This document shows positions 50,877 to 59,617 of a stretch of DNA of 64,000 nucleotides, one piece after another. The stretch comes from CAJINA01 sp964647585 (lineage in GTDB: Bacteria > Desulfobacterota > Desulfobacteria > Desulfobacterales > CAJINA01): assembly GCA_964647585.1 (NCBI GenBank), contig CAZYGG010000009.1:11136-75135 (forward strand), written 5' to 3'. A model generated the notes under the pieces. That model ran no database searches, had not been told where the DNA came from, and saw only the letters and a list, made by a program, of their open reading frames with translations. The first letter of the stretch is position 1, and the number at the start of each line of letters is the position of its first letter. The position numbers were made by a program, and so were the translations under genes.

Positions 50877-53800
50877 TTACAGAGAACAGTCCCTAATCTT
50901 TGATGTAAACCTTGTGTGCAGCCTGCGGAGCCGGTCACTGAGTACCCGGCAGGCATTCAGGGCAATTTCGGGAAACTCATGCACGATTTCATTGAACTCG
51001 GCTTTGTGCAGGACCAGAAACTCGGATGCGGACAATGTCCGGATACTGGCCGACCGTTGACGATCCTCGAACAGAGCCATTTCACCAAAATAATCACCGG
51101 AATCAATGTGATCAAGCTCGAGTTCGTTGTCCGTATCCAGATCCTTTATAACGACAACACGGCCCTTCACAATCAGGAACAGGGTCTCGCCCCTATCGCC
51201 TTCCCGGATGACAACCTGGTTGGCCGGATGAGAGACCGCTTCGGTAACCGATGCCACCGCCGCCAGTTCGCTGACCGACAGGTCAGAAAAAATATCAATC
51301 TCCCTGACCAGTAAAATCTTGTCAGTAAGGCTGATCGCTGACTCCATGGATATCTCCTTTTGATTGTTGCGTTGCAGGTAGGGATGCAGGTGTTTCAGGT
51401 GGATGCCACCGGATAACTGCTGCAGGGATTGCGTCAACCTGTCCCGAACGGCCCGCCCGGCTTCGGAAGCTGCCTGGTCTTTTAACACCGCCAGCAGCAA
51501 GATCAGTTCCAGCCATTGACCCCGGTCCGCCAGATATTCCACCAGGGAGGAATCATCAGCCGTAAAATCAGGCAATTTGTAGAATCGGCGTGCTGTCGCG
51601 GCCGGCTGGGCATGCGCAGACTTCTCAAGCAGCGGCAGCAGGGGTCGCAAAACCGCCTGGGGCAGGAGACTGTCCAGAGCTTCCAGACTGTTGTCGGCCT
51701 GGCGGCTGTCGCCGTAAAAAAGACTGCGGGCCAGGATCCGAATTCGGCCGGTGGCGTCATGGGCCGCAAGTACCCGCAACACAATCTCCACGTCCACCCG
51801 GGCCTGTTGCTGCAAATGATCCCGTAATAAATCTGTGGCTGCCCCCCCGGGTAGCCGATCAAGGGCCTCGGCAGCGACCAGGTTTTCGTAAGCGTGCCGG
51901 GTGTGGCCGTTGGCAAACCGGACAACATCAAGATCTTTTATATCCATCGACTCCAGGATCCCGATAATGCCTTCACGCGTGCTGCGTCTCGGACTCGACA
52001 GAGTTTCCAGCAGCAACGCAATGTTCTGGTAGTCAGACGCAACAACCGCGTTATGCGCCACCCGGGCCACTTCTTCAGAAGCGTTGCCGACCATATGTAA
52101 CATCTGGTTCAAGTCGGCATCGTTACTGATGCCCCAGCTTTTTACCGCCTCGAGGCGCACATCGGCGTCCTTGTGATCCAGGTAGCGTGCTAACCTGCGG
52201 TTTAAATCCGGGGCCTCCATCCGCCGCAACCCCCTGATAATCAGGGGTATGAATTCGGCAAGCTCAGGTTCATTGAGCAGGTCGAGATACCTGGGGACAA
52301 AATCGATGGCACCGGTCTGTCCCGCGGCAATAATGCCGGCTTTCTTCTGTTCCCTGCTTCCGGATGCAAGCCACCTTTCAATGGTGGCCCCGTATGCGCC
52401 CATGTCGGTTGTAAAGAGGCCGGCGGCCGCGTATGCTTTTACCTCGTAAGGCCACTCAGAATCCATGACCCGCAGGTTAAAGGCCCGACCTGTTCCCGGC
52501 GGTTGTTGGTTGACCGACTGGATCATGGCCGTCATCAAATCCGGCCCCGCAACGGGCGCCAGCCGGGTAAAACAATCCACAGCCGGCACGCCTGCCTCCG
52601 GCGACAGGAGCTGCACCAGTCCGATGCGGGTTTTTTCATCGTGTGGTTTCTCCAGGACCGTAATTATCTTCCGATCCAGATCAGGTACATTCAACAACTT
52701 GAGCAATTGGGCGTGCCAGAGGCATTTTTCCCCCTCCGCTGCTTTAAAAGCGTCTGTCAGGCGGGTTTTAATCTTGGGATCGTTAAACAGGTGGCTGATG
52801 TCGGATGACTGCATTGACTTCAGATCGATCATGTTCTCCGTGATCAAATCCAGGAGAATCTGCGAATAGCGCTTCTTCAGAAAAAAGGTCGTCGCCACCC
52901 AGGTAATCCCAAACGGCAGGGCCACCAGGGAGAGGTATTTGGGATGGAACAGGTTCGTCGACAGCAGGATCATGCCGTGACTCATGAACAGTGCGATCCG
53001 CACGATGGTCCCCCTTAAAAATGGCCTCACCAGGGACCGATAGGATTCGGGGAAAAGACCGTTCAGGATCGCCATGGAAGGGAGGTTGACCGTGGTGCGT
53101 AAAACGTTGGATGAAAAACGGGCATACATGGCCGTAAAAATGTCAAAGCGCAGCAAAAAAGATGCAAAGATCAACACATAGTTAAACGGGTGAAACATCA
53201 GGGCCACGGGTAGCCCCCACCGGCTGTACAGCCGTTTGACAAACAGCAGCAGGATGAGGCTCACAATGTTTAAGACACCCCTGAAATAGCCGAAAAATTC
53301 AATCAACCCACTCTCAGATGCGAACTGCTCGTCCAGGGCGTAATTAAACTGGTAGTTCATAATGGGGATGAGAACATTGGCCATAAATGTCATCAACACC
53401 AGGATTTTAATTAAGGCGGACTGTTTAACCAGGGGCATGACATCTCTGAGTTGATCAAACATGGATCGCTGTGCACCTTTTTTACCGCCGGCTGCGCCCT
53501 TATGAAACAGAGTGGGAAAGCGCCGGCCCATGGTACCCACCACGATAGCTCCGGCCAGTGTGGTGCCCAGGTAAACAAAAAGGAGGTTGTCCAGCATCAG
53601 CCACCGGGCCAGCCAGGGCGTCGCAAAACTGCTGAGGATCTGCCCGATCACACCACCGGCCGTAATCAAGGGGAACAATCTTTTGGACTGGCGGGTATTG
53701 AACATGTCGTTGGCCAGGTTCCAGAAAAGCAGGGCCAGCAGGACTTCATACTGGGATTTAAGCATAAACAGGAGAGGGTAGATCAGGTCAAACCCAAGGG

Positions 53801-54107
53801 GGATGACGAGCCGGATCGCGGCCACAGAGACTCCGCAGAAGACAAACAGCAGGGTAAACAGCCGGGCGCCCGCCATCCGGGTCATAAGGCCGGTCACGAT
53901 CCCCATGATGACAAACGTCGCCAGCGCGTTTATCATATTCACAATGGGCAGGTATTCGACCCCGAAGCGCTTTAAAAAGGTGGTCTCGGCATAGTTGTTC
54001 AATAAAATCCCCGAGCTTCTCACCAGAAACAGCAGCAAACAGGTCCAGAGGAACAGACCGATCTCGTTCTCGTGAATTTCAAGCCATCTGCCGATATGTT
54101 TCGTCAT
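50877..54107 (-). CDS. NTT/MFS-like transporter fused to HEAT repeats and a cyclic-nucleotide-binding domain
   Basis: 1076 residues in three parts. (1) About 1-430: some 12 membrane helices with likeness to nucleotide (ADP/ATP carrier type) or MFS transporters ('LFLVRSSGILLNNYAETTFLKRFG', split here, opens the domain). (2) About 450-900: soluble helical repeats of HEAT type ('HKDADVRLEAVKSWG', 'EEVARVAHNAVVAS'). (3) About 925-1060: a CNMP-binding domain with phosphate-binding cassette 'YFGEMALFEDRQRSASI', whose Glu and Arg are kept, so cAMP/cGMP binding is likely. Sits 8 bases after a SUMF1 gene and upstream of the cyclase. Inference: transport or signalling gated by the cyclic nucleotide made next door. 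Confidence 0.85.
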   Translation of the reverse strand: MTKHIGRWLEIHENEIGLFLWTCLLLFLVRSSGILLNNYAETTFLKRFGVEYLPIVNMINALATFVIMGIVTGLMTRMAGARLFTLLFVFCGVSVAAIRLVIPLGFDLIYPLLFMLKSQYEVLLALLFWNLANDMFNTRQSKRLFPLITAGGVIGQILSSFATPWLARWLMLDNLLFVYLGTTLAGAIVVGTMGRRFPTLFHKGAAGGKKGAQRSMFDQLRDVMPLVKQSALIKILVLMTFMANVLIPIMNYQFNYALDEQFASESGLIEFFGYFRGVLNIVSLILLLFVKRLYSRWGLPVALMFHPFNYVLIFASFLLRFDIFTAMYARFSSNVLRTTVNLPSMAILNGLFPESYRSLVRPFLRGTIVRIALFMSHGMILLSTNLFHPKYLSLVALPFGITWVATTFFLKKRYSQILLDLITENMIDLKSMQSSDISHLFNDPKIKTRLTDAFKAAEGEKCLWHAQLLKLLNVPDLDRKIITVLEKPHDEKTRIGLVQLLSPEAGVPAVDCFTRLAPVAGPDLMTAMIQSVNQQPPGTGRAFNLRVMDSEWPYEVKAYAAAGLFTTDMGAYGATIERWLASGSREQKKAGIIAAGQTGAIDFVPRYLDLLNEPELAEFIPLIIRGLRRMEAPDLNRRLARYLDHKDADVRLEAVKSWGISNDADLNQMLHMVGNASEEVARVAHNAVVASDYQNIALLLETLSSPRRSTREGIIGILESMDIKDLDVVRFANGHTRHAYENLVAAEALDRLPGGAATDLLRDHLQQQARVDVEIVLRVLAAHDATGRIRILARSLFYGDSRQADNSLEALDSLLPQAVLRPLLPLLEKSAHAQPAATARRFYKLPDFTADDSSLVEYLADRGQWLELILLLAVLKDQAASEAGRAVRDRLTQSLQQLSGGIHLKHLHPYLQRNNQKEISMESAISLTDKILLVREIDIFSDLSVSELAAVASVTEAVSHPANQVVIREGDRGETLFLIVKGRVVVIKDLDTDNELELDHIDSGDYFGEMALFEDRQRSASIRTLSASEFLVLHKAEFNEIVHEFPEIALNACRVLSDRLRRLHTRFTSKIRDCSL

Positions 54108-54115
54108 GGGTACGC

Positions 54116-55027
54116 TCAGGGCCTTTTATCGTTTTCAGCTTCATCAATTGGATGGAGCGTCATCATCTTTGAACCGACCGCCGAGGACTGGGTTTCACGT
54201 ACCAACCGGAAACCGGTATTCGGCAGGCGACTGGCCGGATGACCGTAGGCCCGGTTGGCTGAGCGGCAGGCGTAGCCGGGACTGAACCAACTGCCGCCCC
54301 GCCGGACGCGCATAGTCCCGGAACCGGTCGGGCACGGATCTAACGCCGGATCGGGTGAGTAATCCTTAAAGGTATCCAGGCACCACTCCCAGACATTCCC
54401 GTGCATATCATACAACCCCCATCTGTTAGGCGCATAGTTTTTTACGGGTGCCGGCATTTCGTTTCGCAGACCTCTGGAAACATTATAGTCCCGGCACTCG
54501 TTATTGCCTTTGTGGCTATGGCCGTAAAGCGCGCGACTGCAGTCAACCATATCGCCCCAGGCGTAGGCGGTTTCACTGCCGGCCCGGGCGGCGTATTCCC
54601 ACTCCGCCTCGGTGGGGAGCCGGTAGTGCCCTTCATTTTTTGCATTCAATTTTTTAATGAAGCGCTGGACGTCATACCAGGACACCTTTGCGATGGGCCG
54701 GTCTTCCGGCCATTTCACATCACCAAACCAGCGTCGCCCCATTATCCGGCGCCACTGACCGACCGTCACCTCGGTTGTCTGCAGGTAAAAGGGCTTTGTG
54801 AGGGTGACCCGGTGCCGGGTTTCATTGGTCGACCGGCCATACTCGTCCACCGGACTTCCCATGGTAAACGATCCGGCCGGAATCATGACAAAGGACATGC
54901 CCAGCGAGTTGTTAATTGCCGATTCTTCGGCTGACACGGACACCGGTTGTAATAAAAGGCCGGTCACTAATATAGCCAGTATGGACGTCCCGGCAAACAG
55001 CGAAACACCATGGAATCTGTGGCGCAT
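54116..55027 (-). CDS. SUMF1/formylglycine-generating-enzyme-like secreted protein
   Basis: 303 residues. N-terminal signal peptide (about 1-33, 'AILVTGLLLQPVSVSA'). FGE-sulfatase domain about 40-285: 'FVMIPAGSFTMGSP', 'EVTVGQWRRIMG', 'RLPTEAEWEYAARAG', 'GLYDMHGNVWEWCLD', 'RRGGSWF', 'TGFRLVRE'. The copper-binding Cys pair of true FGE enzymes is not evident, so it is more likely one of the many non-catalytic members. GGAGG before the ATG. No sulfatase gene is nearby. Confidence 0.85.
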   Translation of the reverse strand: MRHRFHGVSLFAGTSILAILVTGLLLQPVSVSAEESAINNSLGMSFVMIPAGSFTMGSPVDEYGRSTNETRHRVTLTKPFYLQTTEVTVGQWRRIMGRRWFGDVKWPEDRPIAKVSWYDVQRFIKKLNAKNEGHYRLPTEAEWEYAARAGSETAYAWGDMVDCSRALYGHSHKGNNECRDYNVSRGLRNEMPAPVKNYAPNRWGLYDMHGNVWEWCLDTFKDYSPDPALDPCPTGSGTMRVRRGGSWFSPGYACRSANRAYGHPASRLPNTGFRLVRETQSSAVGSKMMTLHPIDEAENDKRP

Positions 55028-55047
55028 GACAAATACCTCCGGTCAGG

Positions 55048-55197
55048 TAAAGAAGCCTGGCCCTGTGAGGGCCAGGCCTTGGATTGCCCCTTGAAGGGGC
55101 GAGCACCCGGACAAACACAGTTGTAAAATGGCCGGATTCAGGGGATCAGGTCGCAGACTGAAGGCTGAAGAAAAACCTTAAAACCATTCTGCCCGAG
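55048..55197 (+). repeat. Dispersed repeat, copy B
   Basis: Hairpin 1 is a perfect CCTGGCCC (55056-55063) with GGGCCAGG (55069-55076); hairpin 2 is GCCCC TTGAA GGGGC; then ATGGCCGGATTCAGGGG and GACTGAAGGCTGAAGAAAAA as in copy A. Confidence 0.7.
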
Positions 55198-55495
55198 TAA
55201 CGTTTGATTCCAATTGCGCAGTAGAGATTTCACCTTCAGTCTTCAGCCTGCATCCTTTAAACCTGAGCGGCCGAGCAACCTTTTAGGGCAGAGCCAAATA
55301 TCTCTGACTCCCGCGAAGCGGGACAGGCTTGGCCCTGAGAGGCTGTGTCACAATTCAAATAGGGTCGCAACCTTTTGCATTGCCATCGCATGGAACATAA
55401 CCTATCATAAAGGTATCGATATGCAAATGCGTATATGGGTTGCTGTAACAACTTATAGACTCAACTTTCGGGTTTAATGAAAGTCCAGGCTCAAT

Positions 55496-55595
55496 ATCCA
55501 TATCGGGATCGGGATCGAAATCGCTATCGAAATCGATTTCCAAATGACGTTTCCAGACCCGATTTCGATACCGATTGCGATTTCGATTTCGGCTG
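55496..55595. repeat. Hexanucleotide-period CGAAAT/CGATTT tract
   Basis: Repeats of (T)CGGGA, TCGAAA and CGATTT units; the left part is in one orientation and the right part in the other, so the whole can fold on itself. A shorter relative lies at about 58170-58215. Confidence 0.6.
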
Positions 55596-55750
55596 AAGGA
55601 AAAGCCTGCACACAGATGCAACGGCTTAGCCAATTATCGCTGACTCCCGCGCAGCGGGACAGGCTCCCGAATAGCGGGACAAGTCTGGCCTTGAGGACTA
55701 CGTTTTCAAAAGCAGAATAAACTTATCTCCAATCCACAAATGGAAAGCCA

Positions 55751-56263
55751 ATGATTATCGAGTATGCAGGCAAGACGCCCCAAATAGGAAAGAACGTTTT
55801 CATCGCCGCCAACGCCACCGTCATCGGCGATGTAACCATCGGTGACAACGCCAGCGTCTGGTACGGCACCGTTCTCCGGGGGGACATGGAACCGATCACC
55901 ATCGGCGAAAACACCAATATCCAGGATAACTGCACCGTCCATACGGACTATGGCTGCCCCACCGTTATCGGCCGCAATGTCAGTGTCGGACACAACGCGG
56001 TTGTTCACGGCTGTACCCTCGAGGAAAACTGTCTGGTCGCTATTAACGCGGTTGTCCTGAGCGGCGCGTATATGGCCAAAGGGTCGATTCTCGCGGCAGG
56101 TTCGGTTTTGCGCGAAAAAGGCCGGCTGGAGAAGTACAATCTGGCGGCCGGCGTACCCGCCGTGGTAAAGAAAGTGCTGTCAAAAGAAGCCGCACAAACT
56201 TTCCTTCAGCCTGTACAGAATTATCTTGAACTTTCCAAAAAGCATCGTGAACTATCCGAGTAG
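55751..56263 (+). CDS. Gamma-class carbonic anhydrase-like protein
   Basis: 170 residues forming a left-handed beta helix of hexapeptide repeats ('IGKNVFIAANATVIGDVTIGD', in part). Zinc ligands H64, H81 and H86 in 'CTVHTDYG' and 'VGHNAVVHGC' match the His spacing (HxxxxH) of Methanosarcina Cam. The acidic loop of Cam is absent, as in the CamH/YrdA branch, so CO2 hydration is possible but not certain. Stands alone. Confidence 0.87.
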   Translation: MIIEYAGKTPQIGKNVFIAANATVIGDVTIGDNASVWYGTVLRGDMEPITIGENTNIQDNCTVHTDYGCPTVIGRNVSVGHNAVVHGCTLEENCLVAINAVVLSGAYMAKGSILAAGSVLREKGRLEKYNLAAGVPAVVKKVLSKEAAQTFLQPVQNYLELSKKHRELSE

Positions 56264-56539
56264 CCGACCTATTGTTGCGTTCCACAAATTCCTTATATAG
56301 AAGCCACCTCAAAAAAGTCTTCCTGTCGGGCATAGCCTCCGGCGAAGCCTGATTGGCCCAATCGCGGCGTTGGGCGCTCGGTTCAAATCCTCAAAATACC
56401 CGATGTATTCCTTCGGGTTGCGCCCCACATTTGAGGACTAGATCAGGCGGGAAGTCCCGCAACGTGGGGAACCTTGCGGCCGCCGCATCTTAAACCAAAA
56501 TCTGTTTTTTGAGATCGCTTCTATAAAGGCTTTAAAATG
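56264..56539. other. Intergenic region holding a palindromic element
   Basis: Almost entirely the element at 56299-56522. Confidence 0.5.
56299..56522. repeat. Palindromic MITE/REP-like element, 224 bp
   Basis: Ends AGAAGCCACCTCAAAAAA (56299-56316) and TTTTTTGAGATCGCTTCT (56505-56522), the same terminal motif as the 143-bp element at 1811. The interior carries 'CCTCAAAATACCCGATGTATTCCTTCGGG'-type sequence in shorter palindromes (key parts 56393-56440). It lies between two converging genes. Confidence 0.7.
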
Positions 56540-57627
56540 CTAAGGGCTTTCTTCCGTTTTTTGAAGACTTCTCCGCCGAAGTGCTTCCGCCTCGATATAA
56601 ATCCGGTTGACCCGCGGTAGAGCGTCTTTAATTCGGGTCTCCAGGCTGTCAATGGTTGCCTCGATCTCATCGGCGCTAAGATCGTCCGCAAAATTTACAT
56701 CGAGGTTTACTAAAACCTGGTTCGGTCCAAAATAGAGGCTCAACGGCCGCCGAAAATTGAGCACGCGCTTTTCTTCTGCAAGAATTGATGTAATTTTATC
56801 AATATTCTCAGGTAAAANNNNNNNNNNNNNNNNNNNNNNNNNNNNNNNNNNNNNNNNNNNNNNNNNNNNNNNNNNNNNNNNNNNNNNNNNNNNNNNNNNN
56901 NNNNNNNNNNNNNNNNNTTTTCTTCTGCAAGAATTGATGTAATTTTATCAATATTCTCAGGTAAAAGCCCTTCTCCAATCAGCAACGCTTTGCATTCAAT
57001 AGCGAAAAAGAGTGCTACGGTTACCAACAGGAGTCCAATCAGTATTGAACCGATACCGTCAAAATATGCCCACCCGGTTATTTGCCCCAGAAAAACGGAA
57101 AGAAAAGCTATCACCAGCCCGAGCAAAGCGGCCGAGTCCTCAATAACCACCGCAAGGGTGGCGCTATCTTTACTATCTTTGAGCGCTCGAAAAAATGGCT
57201 TGGATCCTCGGTTGCGATTAAATTCCTGTAAAGCGACCCTTAAAGCGGCCCCTTCAAAAAGCATAGCCAGGGTGAGCACCAGGTAGTTCCACCCAAAATT
57301 GGTCAAAGGCTGTGGATGCTGGAGATGTTTGATCCCCTCGCGGATGGAAAAGCCGCCCCCGATGGCGAATATCATCAGGGCCACGACAAAGCTCCAGAAA
57401 AAGACCTCATTACCATAACCAAACGGATGGATATCATCGGCAGGCTTTTTGCTTCTCCGGATACCCACTAACAAAAGGAACCCGTTTCCGGTATCTACCA
57501 GCGAGTGGATCCCTTCAGAGAACATGGCGGATGAACCGGTAAAAAAAGCGGCAATAAACTTGCAGACTGCAATCGCGGTATTGGCCAGAATAGCACCATA
57601 GATTGCTTTGTTAGATGAAGCAGCCAT
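56540..57627 (-). CDS. CDF-family metal cation transporter, interrupted by assembly gap
   Basis: The reading frame runs 57627 to the gap and continues from the gap to 56540. The 49 bases on both sides of the 100 N are identical (56769-56817 and 56918-56966). Removing one copy and the N (149 bases) leaves 939 bases, a whole number of codons, and gives one 312-residue CDF protein. Visible features: 'SEGIHSLVDTGNGFLLLVGI' (TM2 with His and Asp metal ligands), 'HPFGYGNEVFFW', 'VIEDSAALLG' (TM5 acidic ligands) and the C-terminal cytosolic domain with 'VLVNLDVNFADDLSADEIE'. Exports or moves divalent metals such as Zn2+, Fe2+ or Mn2+. Confidence 0.88.
56818..56917. other. 100-N scaffold gap
   Basis: Exactly 100 N flanked by a 49-bp perfect duplication. 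The contigs most likely overlap by 49 bases and nothing is missing. Confidence 0.95.
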
Positions 57628-57730
57628 GTGGGTCCTTTAGATCAGATTGAAGGTTAAAGGCAGAAGGTTAAAGGTGCAAGGAAAAATGCTTTTCAGGCCT
57701 TCTCCCTTCAGCCTTCTACCTTTACCCGGT

Positions 57731-58141
57731 TTATTCCACTGTCGACTCAATCCGATATGTATGCGTAACACTGGCATTGAGTGACGCCAGGGCGCTGCAG
57801 TACTTCTCTTCTGAAAGGGAAATAGCCTGCTCCACGCCCTTGGGCTTGATATTTTCGCCGGCAAGCACGTATTCGATTTCAATAGCGGTATAGCGCGAAG
57901 GTTCCGTTTCGGCCCTTTGCCCGGCAATGTTGACATCAAACCGGGTCAAACGCGCCCGCTTTTTCTCCATGATCAGCACCACATCGATGGCCGTGCAGCC
58001 GGCAACGCCCAGCAGCAGCAGTTCCATGGGGCTGGCCCCGCTGCCGCCCTTCGTTGAATCGATCACCACGGCGGGACTATCACCGGCCCGGCCCACAAAC
58101 TGCAGGTCCTGCACCCATCTGACATTTGCCTGGACTGTCAT
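57731..58141 (-). CDS. OsmC/Ohr-family protein
   Basis: 136 residues. OsmC fold with 'GGSGASPMELLLLGVAGCTAIDVV' holding the first redox Cys (about 49) and the second in 'SEEKYCSALASL' (about 113). Family members reduce organic hydroperoxides with thiol cofactors. The spacing and the 'SPMELLLLGVAGCTA' stretch fit the YhfA-like OsmC branch. GGAGGG before the ATG. Separated from the CDF gene by a 100-base repeat-like spacer containing CCTTCTACCTTTACC and its inverse. Confidence 0.87.
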   Translation of the reverse strand: MTVQANVRWVQDLQFVGRAGDSPAVVIDSTKGGSGASPMELLLLGVAGCTAIDVVLIMEKKRARLTRFDVNIAGQRAETEPSRYTAIEIEYVLAGENIKPKGVEQAISLSEEKYCSALASLNASVTHTYRIESTVE

Positions 58142-58527
58142 GTATCCCTCCTATTACGGTTATTACACAACTTTCGGGTTTCGCCGAATTCGAAATCGAA
58201 ATCGGTATCGATATTGGATCTAAACTTTCAGGAAGCACGAAAGTTAAGTTATTATGCTTTACGGGACAGGTTTGTCCATTTGGCATGATGACAAAAAAAA
58301 CGTGGGTTTTCAAGCCCCTGTATTTTCCCATGGGCACCGCCACCTGCCACCACCGGGCGGGAATGCGAATGCGGCTGCCGGAAAAAACGCAGCCACCAGA
58401 CCGGCCGGGTCGATCAAGACCATCGGCTTCACGTGGACACAGGCAGGATCAATGTCCTGGCAACACTTGCAAGAATCCAAAAAATGAGCATATTGGAATG
58501 TATTGATTCCCCGGCAGGAGGAGTGCC
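58142..58527. other. Intergenic region
   Basis: Left end holds a short CGAAAT-type tract (about 58170-58215). No gene or clear promoter recognised; GGAGGAG at the right end serves the next gene. Confidence 0.4.
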
Positions 58528-59283
58528 ATGCACCTGTTGCGCAACCTGATCCGCCTGTACTTTTACACCCGCTATGGTTTTCATCGGATAACCGGCACCG
58601 GCGCTTTCAGAGAAGGCCGTACAAAATACCTCCATGGGGGCGTGCAACCGCATTGGAATCTCCTGAAACAGGCCATCTGGAAAACCCATGTCAAGCAGTT
58701 TCACGAGGCCTCATGTTCCGTGGCCAGTATCGTGTCATGTGTCAATGCCGCCCGCTCCCTGACAGACGGCGCGGCCGCCCCGGTTTCCCAATCCGATATC
58801 CTGGACCGGGTGACCACCGGCCACTGGAAAGAACGCATGCGCGACGGTGGCTATCACGGACGTCGCGGGCTGCCGCTGCCCCTGTTGGGAAGGGTGGTCG
58901 AAGACAGCTTTAAAGCCTACGGGATCCGTTTTCGGCGCGTAGATATCATCCAGACGCCAAAGGATGCAACCAGGTGGTCGCCCGTGAAAGCGACCCTTAG
59001 AAAGCGGCTACGCAATTTCGACCGCTGCGGCAGCGGCCTGATCATCGCCCATTTTGACCAGGGCAGTTTGGTACCCACCTTGAACATTCCCCATATTTCA
59101 CCGGTGGGTGCCTACGATGCAGCTGCCGACCGGGTCACCGTGCTGGATGTGGACCCCGGACAGAAATCGCCTTACGAGGTCGATTTCGACACCTTCTACC
59201 AGGGGCTTGCCTCTGATTACCACCATGTGCTCACAGCATTTGGTTATGGCAGCGGTGGATACATTCACGTCCGTTTGTGGTAA
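58528..59283 (+). CDS. Phytochelatin synthase-like papain-fold protein
   Basis: 251 residues. The catalytic triad of phytochelatin synthases can be placed: C63 in 'HEASCSVASIVSCVNA', H189 in 'IPHISPVGAYD' and D207 in 'VTVLDVDPGQ'. The 18-residue distance between His and Asp equals that of plant and cyanobacterial enzymes, and the following 'KSPYEVDFDTFYQGL' matches the post-Asp region. Prokaryotic members usually hydrolyse glutathione or its conjugates and lack the C-terminal metal-sensing domain, as here. A GGAGGAG site precedes the ATG. Possible role in thiol or metal homeostasis along with the nearby CDF and OsmC genes. Confidence 0.82.
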   Translation: MHLLRNLIRLYFYTRYGFHRITGTGAFREGRTKYLHGGVQPHWNLLKQAIWKTHVKQFHEASCSVASIVSCVNAARSLTDGAAAPVSQSDILDRVTTGHWKERMRDGGYHGRRGLPLPLLGRVVEDSFKAYGIRFRRVDIIQTPKDATRWSPVKATLRKRLRNFDRCGSGLIIAHFDQGSLVPTLNIPHISPVGAYDAAADRVTVLDVDPGQKSPYEVDFDTFYQGLASDYHHVLTAFGYGSGGYIHVRLW

Positions 59284-59617
59284 CCGCTGTTAATGAACTG
59301 GAAGGGGGGTATAAAGGATCATGGCCCGGAAGGCATACGTCACCAAAATCCGAAATTCGAATATCGAAACCCGGAATGTTTTCAAGGCGAACGCCGCAAA
59401 CAAATTAGAAATCAAAATCCCCAATGACCAAAACAAGACCTATATCTGCGAACCAGGCGGTTAGATTGTTTGCCCATTTGAATTTCTGTCATTCGATATT
59501 GTTTCGAATTTCGAACTTCGTGCTTCGGATTTACTTTTTTGAATTCTAAAAGGCAGGGCCGATTATCTCTGGCCTGGCTCAAAAAACTATTTAGTTATAG
59601 ACCGAATGAGGCTACTG
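59284..59617. other. Intergenic region filled by a repeat
   Basis: No gene; see 59341-59546. Confidence 0.5.
59341..59546. repeat. Palindromic AT-rich repeat, copy 2
   Basis: Begins with AAATCCGAAATTCGAA, includes AAGGCGAACGCCGCAAAC, and ends TTTCGAATTTCGAAC then TGCTTCGGATTTAC. Same layout as 49081-49280. Confidence 0.6.

Larger units (their letters stand above)
55028..55750. other. 723-bp intergenic repeat-rich region
   Basis: No gene. Holds copy B of the dispersed hairpin repeat, a 6-bp-period CGATTT-type tract, and a piece at 55670-55728 that matches the short copy at 14634 (ctggcc-tgaggac...gcagaataaa). Confidence 0.5.

Noticed and set aside
56375..56395. GGTTCAAATCC, the classical tRNA T-arm sequence
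   Set aside because: It lies inside the 224-bp palindromic element; no acceptor, D or anticodon arms can be folded around it, and the sister element at 1811 carries the related GGATTTGAAT on the other strand.
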